In this document: positions 25,794 to 36,765 of the stretch, piece after piece
How the letters are laid out: every line of letters begins with the position of its first letter
Position numbering within the stretch: the first letter of the stretch is position 1
Assembly: GCF_009870125.1 (NCBI RefSeq)
Contig: NC_046680.1
Location: 22,401,501-22,465,500 of the forward strand
Direction: 5' to 3'
DNA length: 64,000 nucleotides
Source of the DNA: Drosophila pseudoobscura
Taxonomy: Eukaryota > Arthropoda > Insecta > Diptera > Drosophilidae
Notes under the pieces: generated by a model
Told to the model about the DNA's origin: nothing
Databases searched by the model: none
Seen by the model: only the letters and a program-made list of their open reading frames with translations
Position numbers and translations under genes: made by a program

Positions 25794-26298
25794 TTAGAAG
25801 TGATGGTAGGAGTGGAGGGAGTGGATGGAATGGTAGCTGGGCAGGTGATACGACACCGGATGATGCGCGATGAGCGGTGCATGCGAGATGAGTGGTGCAT
25901 GCGAAATGAGCGGTGCATGCGAAATTAATGGTGCGTGGTGCACTATAGTCGGTGCGGCAACGTAGTGCGAGGATGTCACCAATGGGGCGTGGTAGCCCAG
26001 ACCGAGCGACAGGCCACGCTTGGCCTTCACAGAGCCCTCCTCTGCTCCTTGCTGCTGCTGCTCTTCGGCCACGGGTGCGGGTGCAGGTGCGGCCAGGATG
26101 CAAGTAGCACAGGCAATCAGCAAAATTAACTGTTTCGCGATGTTTTTCCAAGAATTTTCCATTAACGAGTCATGACCGATGGGCAAGCGAGAGCCATAGA
26201 AAGAAAGGGTGAGGCAGTGGGTTTTTAATATTTCGCATTCTCCATTTCAAAAGGAATGTGCACAGAAACTCAATTTCAGTACTTACAGTGAAATTCAT
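25794..26298 (-). CDS. Secreted His/Pro/Ala-rich repeat protein, 115 aa
   Basis: I model exon 1 as 26298..26287 (MNFT) and exon 2 as 26129..25794. The 157-nt intron has a perfect GTAAGT donor and a pyrimidine tract, and the acceptor AAACAG is the first AG after that tract. The join gives MNFTLILLIACATCILA followed by APAPAPVAEE, a classic insect signal peptide. The mature part has a Q-rich acidic segment, KAKRG (possible dibasic processing site), GLSLGLGYHAP and a run of SHAPLI repeats, then a His/Ser/Tyr-rich tail. This low-complexity composition is seen in cuticle and eggshell-type structural proteins of flies. An unspliced alternative could start in the same frame at the ATG at 26162, but its N-terminus is hydrophilic. 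The TATA/Inr position supports the spliced form. It may correspond to CG13230 or CG13231, which I could not confirm. Confidence 0.8.
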
Positions 26299-26392
26299 GA
26301 TTAATGATTGACTCTCACGGGGCACGGACACTTTACACTGGACACTGGACACTGGGGGCACTGTTTCGACGGGGTTCTCCCGAAAATTCAAC

Positions 26393-26427
26393 TAACTTCG
26401 ATGGCAGTCAGAACGACTGTATTTATA
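26393..26427 (-). promoter_or_regulatory. TATA box and Inr of the HAPLI-repeat gene
   Basis: On the minus strand, TATAAATA (26427..26420) is followed by an initiator-like TTAGTT with its A at 26393, the same 34-base spacing as in the 70-aa peptide gene. This predicts a 95-nt 5' UTR running to the ATG at 26298. Confidence 0.6.
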
Positions 26428-28938
26428 CGATTTTTCCGATGTGCGTACACGCATAGAAACTCACTCAAAACGAAACCGAACTGCACTCATTAGGCAGAAA
26501 CTATTTGGGCCCACAAATGAAAATCAAATAAAACATTGACGAGAAAAATATCATGCCCACATCGATCCAAAATTGCACAAACAAGTTGCAGCAGCAGCTC
26601 CATTCTGCACCATTGTGTGTGTGAGAGTATCTGTGCGAATGCATTTGTGTCCGACAGAACGCCAGAGCGACTGTCTGACTGTCTGACTGCTTGACTGTCT
26701 GACAGCATAAGCAGTTTGGTTTTTTGTCTAATTCAGAAAATTATTTGGAGTAACACACGCTCAAGTCACTCACTGGCGAGTGTCAATGGAGACGGATACC
26801 CATAAATTACCTGTATTTCTAATGGATAATCGCTACTAAGTTCTTCTTAGTAATTGCATCGCTTAAATGCCAAAAGCATAAATACCAAAACATGCTGGTC
26901 CAGTGGCTAACTTCTGCTGAAATATATTCATTGAATAAACAACACAGTTCATTTAATCTTGACATGGTCCACCAACCAATTGCATTTAATCCTCTGCAGT
27001 GCTCATGATACAACACAGGTCCTGCAGCCCATGGTCGACCATTGAAGCAGAGGGAAAATTGTAAACTGCCAATTTACTTTATAGCTAAAAAGCTTTTAAT
27101 AAGTTCTCGTTCATTGCACAGCAATATATATTCTGCATTTAAGCTTAAGTTCTGGCCTTTGAGCGCCTGGTCATTACGAGTACTTATGCCTTTTTAATGT
27201 TCAACAAGTGCATGGGGATAGTAGGAGCAGGCAGAGCAGAATAGGCCAATTGGCCCAGCGTGGCTCCAAGCCGCATCTGTCTCCTGTCGTTCTAGTGAAA
27301 TGTTGCAATAAAAACATCCGCCACACACTCACACACTAACACCAGAGAGCCCGGCGTTAATTAACGGCATAGGGAAGTGGCCGGAAAAAAAACCAAAAAA
27401 CGAAACAGCCTGAAGTTCCTTTGCCGCTTAAGTACAGTTTTCTGTTTGTATCACTTTGTCTGCCAATACCCCTCATGTGCTTGTGGGTGTGTGCGTGTGA
27501 ATGTGAATATGCGTGCCACCTGCCACCGGCTGCGACGAAAAACAGTCTTATGAAAAAGGATGGAAGTAACAGCAGCTAACAAGATAATTGTACAGGGATT
27601 GTTTTTGCAAGTTGGCAAAACAGAAATGGCCATCGGCGACACAAGCTTAAAGGGCATAAAGAGAGACGTAAAGTTAAAGCGGATGCTCTTTAGTGGAACG
27701 GAATCCTCAAAATGCCAGGATTTTTCGCTGGAAAAACTAATGATAGTCTATTAGATGATAGCACAGTGAAGACACGCATGTGGGGATGTTTTTCATTGAA
27801 AGACCATTGAAAAGCCTTCAGTAATGAATTGTCTTCTTTGGCCATAAAGATTTGTCGGCAGAAATTTGTCGTTTTAAGAGCGGTCGGACACCTGCAACAA
27901 ACTGAACATAATTGAATCGGCTGCCTGGAGATCGTCGTTGTCGTTTTTTGATGACCATTTCGTTTTGATATTCCATCAATCGTTCAATCGTAAAGAATAA
28001 TTACCCGCCACAGATGTAGTCGTACGTCGCGGCTCAAAATGTTGACAAAATCGAAAGGCCAATCCATCAGCATCAAAACGCTGACAAGCAGCAAATGACA
28101 GGCCAGGTCCATTGATAGGCCCCACTCTACGGCATCCACTGAGCCGCCGCACAGCTAATTCAAGAATTATGCATACCTGATGAGGCAATGCTGTCGTTGT
28201 AGTCGTCGTTCAGACTGGCATGGACAAGAGGGTGGAGCAGGGTGGAGTGGTTGGAGATTGCAAAATATGTGCTGCGAACAGGATTCGATTCAGATTCAGA
28301 TACAGATTCGGATTGGTTTTTGGGCCATTAGCCGAATGCAACACCTTCGACGACGTGTGGACATGTCGACATTGATTTGCACCACTCACCTGGCCGAGTG
28401 TCATATGCTAACCGTCAAATAAGTAGTTGCAACTGGGTCTGTGTGCTGCCAATTAATTTCTGGGCTACGCCCAGGCACGACCGCTTACCGTTGCATTGCA
28501 TATTCCATTAGTTACACTTGCAATGCCACGGAAAAACGCGGGCAGGACGGTATTGGTATTACACGGTGCTTACCATCGGGAGGAAGCTTACTAAACCGAT
28601 TGTCAAGTAAGCTCAAATGTGGACAAAAATTTGTACATTCTCCTGGTACCACGTTTTCCGCTGCGGCCTTCAATGCTTGGGCGGAATGGACGCGCGTGGG
28701 AGGTTGGGTGATTATATCACACAGCGGTGAGAAAAACCGATTTTGATATGCTCCATGCTGCAAAATAAATGCAGGATTTGCTTTGGCCTCTGGCACGGGC
28801 TTTGGAAGTTCAATTTGTTTGGCCCTGGCAATGTGGTCGATTATACACATTAGTCTTTTGTTTGTCTGGTTTCGCAAGATTATTAAAGCATTTCAATTGG
28901 TTATTTTCAGCACTCGCTTTGCAAAGGGTTTCTAATAG
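26428..28938. other. Intergenic, no gene seen
   Basis: Unique DNA between the divergent secreted-protein gene and the GPCR gene. It should hold the GPCR promoter and perhaps non-coding 5' exons, but I cannot place a transcription start. A GACTGTCT repeat lies at 26668-26705. Confidence 0.4.
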
Positions 28939-31447
28939 GTGGATGGCATAAATATCGCCCACATCAAAATGCAGTTAACCAGCAACATGCCGCAGTCGCA
29001 TCTGCAGCAATCGGTGCCCTTCAATGCCACCATACTCAAGGACTTTAAGATAACCAGCAGCGAGATTGAGGATTTTGTGAAGCTCATGTACGAGTTCCAG
29101 CGGAAGAACCAGTCAAAGCTGAACGACGAATGCCAGGGGTACTGCCAGGGTGAAATCTACAACTGGCTGAGGGCCTACAACAGCATTCATGGCTATGTAT
29201 CCCTTATGGTAAGTATTACCCACCCCATCTGCACAGCAACAAGACTAATGATCAACAATACAATGAAACGAATGGCTTGGGGTTGGGACAAGGGTTTGGG
29301 GCTGGGATTGGGGTTGGGATTATCGTCATGAAAAGTCAAGAAATGAAAAACTGTCCGAAAAATTGTGCAAAATGTCCTGCCACGGACTGTCTATCCGTCA
29401 GCTCCTGCTGATGAATCTTTGGGGCTCCGACACCTTTGAACTTTTGCCAAGCCCATGAAACTGTTGGTACTTTTTCGTGCAGCTCGGATGAATAGGAGTA
29501 ATGCGTTGGGCACAATTCACAAATCATTGTCTTTCAGTCTGTCAGGGGTTTCCTTTGCATGGATATGAATAAGGTTTCGATGTGGTCGGAAGTTAATTAA
29601 ATATTTCAAATGTTCAGCAAACACAGATATTACCGAATAATGGTCGGTTGGTTAAACTCGACAATTAGAGCAATTATTTGATTTGTATCATTCGGTTTGG
29701 GAAAACGGAAAAGGTCAAATGGAATATTACAAATTAATGTTTAACTTAAATCAAATGAAAAGCACAGGATGTTTTCACAGTAAATCCAAGGGAAACTCGA
29801 AAAATAAAGCATTTCCATTTTGATGGGTAGTGTGGCCTGGGCCTGGCCTGGGCCTGGCCTGGCAGAGAGTCAGTAACAGTGTGGAGATGGGGCGATGTGG
29901 CAGAGTCCGATAGAAATTGCCCACCACCCACCTTTATGAATAACTCATCCCTTGGTTGCTTTTGTTTTCCCTTTTCTGTTGGCCCAAACACACACAGATT
30001 TGCATTTTCGGAACGATAGCAAACATCTTGAACATAATGGTGCTAACCAGAAAGGAAATGGCCAAGGCGCCTATCAACAACATACTGAAGTGGTTGGCCG
30101 TCGCTGATATGTTTGTGATGCTCGAGTACATACCCTACACCTCCTACCAGTACATATACATGGAGCCGGGTAAGCGTCACCGTCTTCTCCCCCTTATGGA
30201 GAAGCTCCTCTCCTGCTAATGCCTGGATTTCGCATTGTTTTGTAGGTGAAAAGGATCTGAGCTATGCGTGGGCCGTGTATCTGCTGGTGCACATGCACTT
30301 CACTCAAATCCTGCACACAATTTCCATTGGCCTGACAGTGATGTTGGCCGTGTGGCGCTATGTGGCGATTAGGTGAGTGGACTGGCTGGCCAGGCTATTG
30401 TGATGAGCTGCAGTAGCGTTCGGCTGCTATCATTCATTCCGATAAAGGCATTTGCGCAGAACAATCCATACCGTCTAACCCACATCGACATCGATATCAA
30501 AGTCTGAGTAGAGATGGACGTCTGTCTAATTTGATTAACACGGCAGCAATATGTCTGTTTCTGTTCTTCTGTTCTTCTTTTCTGTCTTTCGTTTATAGCC
30601 AAATGTTACCATCTCTTTTCCACAGACATCCAAATGAGGGCTGTGCCAATTTTCTGCTCGCACATTCCAGGGAGGCCATACTCTTCCCGTTCATCATTTC
30701 GCCGATTCTCTGCTTGCCCACGTACTTTGTGTTTCAGGTGCGGGAGACGCACGATGTGGACACTGTGGACCACGAGGCCCTTTACCATGTGTACTTTGAT
30801 GCCGACTCGGTTCTGTACAGGTGCGTGTGACCTGTGACCCGCACATTATCATCCCCATCCTAATTGCCTTCCTTCCTCTGACAGGTTCAATTTCTGGATA
30901 CATTCCGTGATCATCAAGCTGTTGCCGTGCATCGCCCTGACCGTCATCAGTGTCGTCCTAATGAATGTCCTGTACGAGGCCTCGCGTCGTCGCCTCAAGC
31001 TGAAGGACTACGGCCATGCCAACAAATATGCCACCCAGCTATGCCTCAATGACACCAAGTCCAAAAGGTGGGTACGCGATCGATGTTATTTCTGTTATTT
31101 CTGCCGTGAGCTAACATTTCTTTAGGCCACCGCGATGCGATCGCCGCAACGATCGCACCACTCTGCTGCTGGTGGCAGTGCTGGTGCTGTTCCTGGTCAC
31201 CGAATTTCCGCAGGGATTGCTCGGACTGCTGTCCGGGATGATGGAGAAGTGCTTCTTCGCCCACTGCTATCCGCCCTTCGGGGAGCTGATGGATCTCCTC
31301 GCCCTGATCAATGCGGCTGTCGGCTTCGTGCTTTATGGCCTCATGTCGAAGCAGTTCCGCACCACCTTCCGTTCGCTGTTCTTCAAGCGGCACTTCGGCA
31401 GCACAGAGATGACCCGCTTGACCCGCGTCACCACCACATGCGTCTAA
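28939..31447 (+). CDS. Orphan neuropeptide-type GPCR, 422 aa, six exons
   Basis: Seven-transmembrane class A receptor of the plasma membrane. Exons: 28939..29208, 29998..30169, 30246..30372, 30626..30820, 30885..31067, 31126..31447. All introns are GT-AG and the phases close exactly (423 codons). The extracellular N-terminus (1-90) has sequons NATI and NQSK and a CQGYC pair. TM1 (CIFGTIANILNIMVLTRKEM) and TM2 (WLAVADM) are typical of the myosuppressin/FMRFamide/sex-peptide receptor group. The DRY motif is WRY (184-186), TM6 carries VTEFPQGLLGLLSG, and TM7 has NAAVGFVLY (378-386) in place of NPxxY. No Cys occurs in the exon encoding TM3 or in ECL2 (see findings). An alternative start is the Met at 28969. 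The position next to BBS4 suggests the D. melanogaster CG13229 orthologue; that name is from memory. The ligand is unknown. Confidence 0.9.
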
Positions 31448-32336
31448 GGGGGGAGAAGATTGAGCAGAAGGCCAAAGCCCGACAGGATATGGCATCTCAA
31501 AGATGCAAAGATGGGCTTGCCTCCATTGGAATTTCCAAACTATATATACTTTCTAAAAGTGTTATTATCTGTGAGCTGAGAATTTTGATCGGTTAATTGA
31601 TTAATTGATGGATTCGTCATGTGATTTGGCTGTTTGAGCAAGTGCCATTTCCCTTCCCATTTAGCTGCTGATAAAAGTTATTGGATTACGGTTTAAGATT
31701 AAAGATTAAAGGATTTTATCCTTTATCAATTATCCGTTTGATGTTTCATCTTGATGTGCGTTTCGTTAGCTTAAGATACATACATGTGTAGGTCTTGCCA
31801 CGTAAGAAATTAAACATAAAACTACAGTTTATTCCAGTGTTTCGTATACTCTATGCCTAAGATATGCCTATGTCCTCTATACATGTTACATCTCTATGTG
31901 TATCTATATCTGTGACCAGAGCTGAAGCCGCATGCCATGCCAGGAGGGCAAGAACGCGAGAGCCCACGCGTTATACTGCCCCTCCTGTCATCAGGCAGTA
32001 CCCAGCCTCTACAGTTTATTCGATCTATGTATGTATTTATTGCACTTACGGTTGCAGTTTACTCTATAAAGTTAAGTACCGATGCATTTTACGAGTATCA
32101 TCCAAGTAATACAAAGAAACGTTCTATTTAAGTGTATTCACGTTCGAATAAATGTTTGGTGTGAGTTAAGCATCTTTGATGCCAAGAAAGATTCTTATGG
32201 GATGGGAATAACCCAGCAGACTTCTAAGCGGTGGAATTGTCTTCATCTTCTTCTTCTTTATTTAGATTTCAGACTTCAGATTTACATCATATTATGCGCA
32301 TACATGTAGAGTTCTTCCAATGAAGAGATTTTCGCT
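31448..32336. other. Convergent 3' UTRs of GPCR and BBS4 genes
   Basis: The two genes converge here. AATAAA at 32147-32152 on the plus strand is a candidate GPCR poly(A) signal, giving a 3' UTR of about 0.7 kb. The BBS4 signal lies about 110 bases further on, so the transcripts nearly meet or overlap. Confidence 0.5.
32257..32262 (-). terminator. Candidate poly(A) signal of BBS4
   Basis: AATAAA on the minus strand about 75 bases past the BBS4 stop codon. Confidence 0.55.
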
Positions 32337-35188
32337 TTAGTTCTGGCTTACAACGGCATTCACCTCCAGTGGCAGCTCATCAGGCCGCAGCTCTGGCGCC
32401 GTTGCCAATGCCGCCTCATCCGACTCAGCGGCCTCCAGCGGCATTCCATTTCCTTGATTCGAGATACGAAGCAGAGACTTAAGTTTCGTTGCCTGGAACT
32501 TGTACTGCGAGAAAGCGAGAATGTTAAAGCGTTTAAAGGAAGTAGCCAAAAAGCATTTCGTTTTGGAGGCATTTGCTATTCGCGTTGTATTCGAGTCGAC
32601 TTACTTCCGTGGGCAGCATCAGGTCCTGGGCCTGGCTCATGAATCGATTGTACTGCTCCGTGGCCAAAGCGAGGCGACCCGTCTCGTAACAGAAGAGAGC
32701 AAAGTTCAGGAACACCAAAGGATTACGTCCGGCGCCCTGCTGGCCACTGGCCATGCTACTGGACCGCTCGAGAGCCACGAACGCGTTGTCCACGTCGTCC
32801 AGCTTGCGCAGACAGACTGTGGATGGGGAGGAGTAGGGCGGATATCATCTTGAGGACGAAATGAACGTAAGCATGGCTGGCTCCTACTTACGGCCTAGGA
32901 GCATGTAGCACTCGGCATTGTCCTTGCGCAGGTTTATGGCTGCGGCCAGCGTGTGAAAAGCACTGGCGTATTGTTCAGCTGCGTCCGAGATGGGGTGAAG
33001 ATGAACAGATGCCCCGCTTTAGAAAAAAAGGGCAAGGAACAATGTGGGGAAGCGCAGCTTCCAGTTGGACTTTTGGTTGGCACATTTTCCAAATTTATGA
33101 AATATGAGTCGCCTGCTGTACAGCAGCTCCCCCAAGCATTTATTTGCATCTTTTGCCAGTGTGCCACTGGACTATGCCCTCTGCCACACTTATTGTTCCC
33201 ATTGTCCGGCTGTGGTCCATTCATTGCGCCTCAATGCCCCACGGCACGTGCCTAACCCGGACTATGCAATCCTACAAATAACAAGAACTGCATGCGTTCT
33301 TTTTGTAGAACAATGGTATTGGTTTCCAATTCCAATAAGCCCCGCTGTGCATTTCCACTCAGCTCAACCCAGATTCTGCATGGACATGGGAGGGCAACAT
33401 GTACATATGTACATGCTGGCCACAAAGGGAACACAACCGTGAGCAAACCAAGTCTTTAGGATGGCAGACATCTTCGTTTGGAAAGGGAAATCGGTCAGAG
33501 GTAAACAGAACAGCATCAGAATGAATGGCCAATGATACGCACACGGATTTTCCGGAGTAACGAATTTTGGCAGTAAAGTTACTCAAATGAAAGACTTGAG
33601 GTAGCAGATGAATCGATTTGAATTTGTATGCAGTAAATATGTAGGGATTCCATCCCGCTGACCATACGCAAACCCATTGCTGGCCGCATTTGCATTGTAC
33701 AAACTAAATGCAAGGCCAGGACGACCACCACCGACTGTCAGTACTCACAGGCAATGTAGATGAGGCTCAAGTTGTAGAGAGCATTGTAATTGAGCGGCGA
33801 AAGCCAAACTGATTTTCGCAGCGATGAAACGGCCTGGAAAACGATTAAATATTGAAATGCCATCAGAATGTCAAAGCGCCAGCGGGAGAGTGGCTCATTC
33901 AAGTGTAATTAAGCCCCTACCGCAATGAATTTTTGCTTCTTGAAGAAGCACAGACCAATGTTGTTCCACAGCTCGGCGATTTCCGGCTCGGCGTTTGCGA
34001 TTTGGCTGTACTTGCTCAGGGCGCCATCCACATCGTTGCGGGACTGTCGAAAAGAACAACACCAGTACAACAGTTGATTGGGTTTGGGTTTGGGGTGCCG
34101 CAATTGTGCCACGCTACCTGCAGAATGGCGCCGAAGGCCAATAGGCCCTTTGGGGAGCATTTCCGTTCGATGACGACTTCCGCCAAGCGATCGTAGGCCT
34201 TTTGGGTCTCATTGATTTTCAAGTACAAAACGCTGATTTCAATCAGCACCTCCGCATTCTCCGGCGTCAAACTGAAATCAATTGTTGGGTGATAAGGGTC
34301 CACAGCAGAGACGTCATTAGCATCGCAATGCGGGTGGATACTCACTGCAAACAGTTCTCGAGGACATCGATGGCCTGCTGGTACTGCTTGTCCTTGCGAT
34401 AAAGCTCTGCCAGCCGGACGTGGCTCTCCATCTTCTTGCCCGTCTGCACGGCCAGCTCGAAATATGCGCGTGCCTCGTCCTGCTGCTTCTTGGCCATCTC
34501 CAGCTGGCTCTGAGTGGTCGCCGACCGGTACAGCAGCTCGCCCAGATAGTGATAGATCTCGTGATCCTTTCGAGGACTGCTCTGCTCGGCCTCGCGGAAC
34601 ACGTCCAGCGCCTGACTAAAGCGACCCATCACGTAGCTGGGCCGGGGGTGCCGTGGATGAGTGGACACGAGATTCATGAGTGCCTGGTGTGGGCTAATGA
34701 CAATTGACTTACAGAGTTCGTCCGATTTCCTTGTACGTCTCGATGTTCTTCGGATTGAGCTCCACGGACCTTTGCAGGTGTCGCAGCGCCTCGATGTGGT
34801 TGCCCTCTTCGCGGTCAATTAGGCCCTGGGCGAGGGCAATCAATTAAAAAGAATACCCGGCATTAGCACCGCAACTTAGTACTTACCAGGACAAAGTACA
34901 GATACTCGGCATTCAGGTGACGATTCAGCTCACGTCCGATGAGACGGCGGCAGCGGCTGAACTCGCGCCGCGTAAAGTAAATGTGGAGCAGCCAATCAAT
35001 GTTGGCATCGCTTGGCATTTTGGGAGCTAAAAGCAAACACAACACAAAAGCAAAGGTATGTAAATCCGCAAAGTTTGTGCACAGTTTGTGAATGAATGAC
35101 AGGACCAACCTGGACGCACCACCTCCAGGCTGGGCAACTCGATGATTCTGCCGTTGCAATTGATCCGCTCCGCGCCGGCCTCGTACAT
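32337..35188 (-). CDS. BBS4: BBS4, TPR subunit of the BBSome, 483 aa
   Basis: Subunit of the BBSome, the complex that moves membrane cargo through cilia; in flies this matters in ciliated sensory neurons. Ten exons, all GT-AG and in phase: 35188..35110, 35026..34887, 34825..34713, 34636..34346, 34271..34118, 34043..33921, 33833..33749, 32978..32892, 32816..32605, 32504..32337 (484 codons). The N-terminus MYEAGAERINCNG leads into PSDANIDWLLHIYFTRREF. Tandem TPR helices fill most of the chain (e.g. GLIDREEGNHIEALRHLQ, YVMGRFSQALDVFREAEQ, AELWNNIGLCFFKKQKF, YNALYNLSLIYIASEQYASA, ECYMLLGLCLRKLDDVDNA). The tail is acidic (AAESDEAA). Human BBS4 is slightly longer (519 aa). The largest intron (33748..32979) has no coding content. 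This should be the orthologue of CG13232. Confidence 0.95.
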
Positions 35189-36622
35189 TTTGGGTTTTAT
35201 TCTACACAAAAAAAGGCTTTTCGATTTGTTTTGACTGACAGCTTTAAAGGTTGGGTTGCCATGGCGGCCATAGTGGTGTGGTGTGGATAGTTGTTGGGGG
35301 TAGGAAAGGGAGGGGACGGTAAACGACGCATTAGGGTTGCCTAGAAATTAACTTGTTAAGTGGATTAATGCCTGCTGGCCAAGAGCTGTCCGGCCGGTCC
35401 GAATTCGGGGCCTGTGCAAATTCCACGCCTTGTATTTTTAATTAGCTGCGACGAGAATGTCCAAAACTCATTCGAAGCTAATCGAAATGCAATAAAAACA
35501 ATCTATAAATGCACTGGGCAAGGTAAGGTAAATAATTGCCAGGCCAAAGATACGAGTACTTTGTAGACAAGCAGTTTTTCTTTTTTCTTTGGTATCTCCA
35601 ACAAGTTTCCACGGTACGCTCTTTGTTGTCGCAGCTCCTATCTATGACACCGCCTAATTACTCAATTTAATTCACACCGACAAAAGTGGCAAATGTTTGC
35701 AAGCGTTCGCTTAGGTTCGGTTCGATTCCATTTGCGGCCGTACTCGTAGTAAACATGTGATCGTGAGCTACATTTCAAGTGCTTACCTGGCCAAAACCAA
35801 AGCAATTAATGCACTAAATATCGTACAAGATCACCAAGATAACCATCGGCCGCATGATCGCGGCGCTGATCTCAAAGCGTTTCCAAAACACGCTGCAACG
35901 GGAAGTCGCAATGCAATGCTTGTCTCTACCGCTCCCGCGCGGACGTTTGAGCGATTGGCCACTGAATGGTACATGAGAGCGAGCGAGGGGAAGAGAGTTA
36001 AAGTGCAGTGCACCTGTGTCGGTATTTGGTGGGAGAGGGGCGAAGAATCCAAGCAGTTTCTGACACTTTCCTTTTGCAGTAGTGTGAATTAGGAAGAACA
36101 TCAATGCTATTGTTCGCCGCCATTAGCAAGTTAGGCCTAAGAGATAGTTTTATGAAGAACAAAGAGTCTTGCAACTTTTCGTTTTGCTAATTTTATTTGC
36201 GGCCTCAAGATTAATGTAAATGGTTTGCTTTCAAGCGGTTCAAAAATTTATATTATTTATTTTATTTTTCGCGCTAAACCTAGGGATGAGGATGTAAAAT
36301 ATCGATGCACAAATTTATATATCGATATGTTACTCTGACAAAAGCTTGCCACCAGGAATCGATTCGACATTCGACAAAAGCTGAAATGTATGAATGATAT
36401 CGTAAAATTGCAGTACCGCCATCTGTGAATTGCTTCTCGAAATATTTAGTTCATCGATGTGCCGTACAGGTGGCGCAGTGAATTATCGGCTTGTGAATGA
36501 TATTTTTTCCACCGACGCTTTCTGCGAAAACCTAGAAACGAGTTTTGTTTTGATTATGTTTCTAAAGGGCAGAATAAACAAGAGAATGAATACAAAAAGG
36601 GAATAATTCGAGTGTGTCCATC
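35189..36622. other. Divergent promoter region, BBS4 to 36.6-kb unit
   Basis: Intergenic DNA upstream of BBS4. I see no convincing RFX X-box for BBS4. The right half (36295-36490) holds DRE-like and CTCF-like motifs, listed separately. Confidence 0.4.
36295..36490. promoter_or_regulatory. DRE-like and CTCF-like cluster (border/promoter candidate)
   Basis: Motifs in order: AATATCGATG (36299), TATATCGATATG (36318), GGAATCGATTCGACATTCGAC (36355), ATCGATG (36454) and TTATCGG (36484), all DRE/BEAF-type; plus CAGGTGGCGCAG at 36468-36479, very close to the Drosophila CTCF core, and a weaker ACCGCCATCTGTG at 36416. The cluster is 130-330 bases upstream of the plus-strand start candidate at 36623. 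Confidence 0.5.
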
Positions 36623-36765
36623 ATGGCCACATCATATTGGGAAAGGTAAGAATCAAATATCAATACATACTCGTAAGAGCACTCTAACAGCTTATATTAC
36701 TTGGCCATAGACAGCCCCTTGAGGGGCCTGGATTAGATGATGGGCCAGGAGGAAGTAGTGATTAA
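36623..36765 (+). pseudogene. Short or broken coding start (MATSYWERQ...)
   Basis: The ATG at 36623 opens a 23-nt exon ending AAAG|GTAAGA. After a 65-nt intron ending CCATAG, the next exon continues in frame as RQPLEGPGLDDGPGGSSD and meets TAA at 36763. In another frame the same exon continues open as ENILEQNLLSFYETIRQSMG..MDQ, which looks protein-like (amphipathic) but has no ATG of its own except at 36737. Either this is a real gene with a frameshift or sequence error near 36755, or a small 25-aa ORF, or chance. I do not recognise the protein. The promoter-type motifs just upstream and the good splice sites keep it on the list. Confidence 0.3.
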
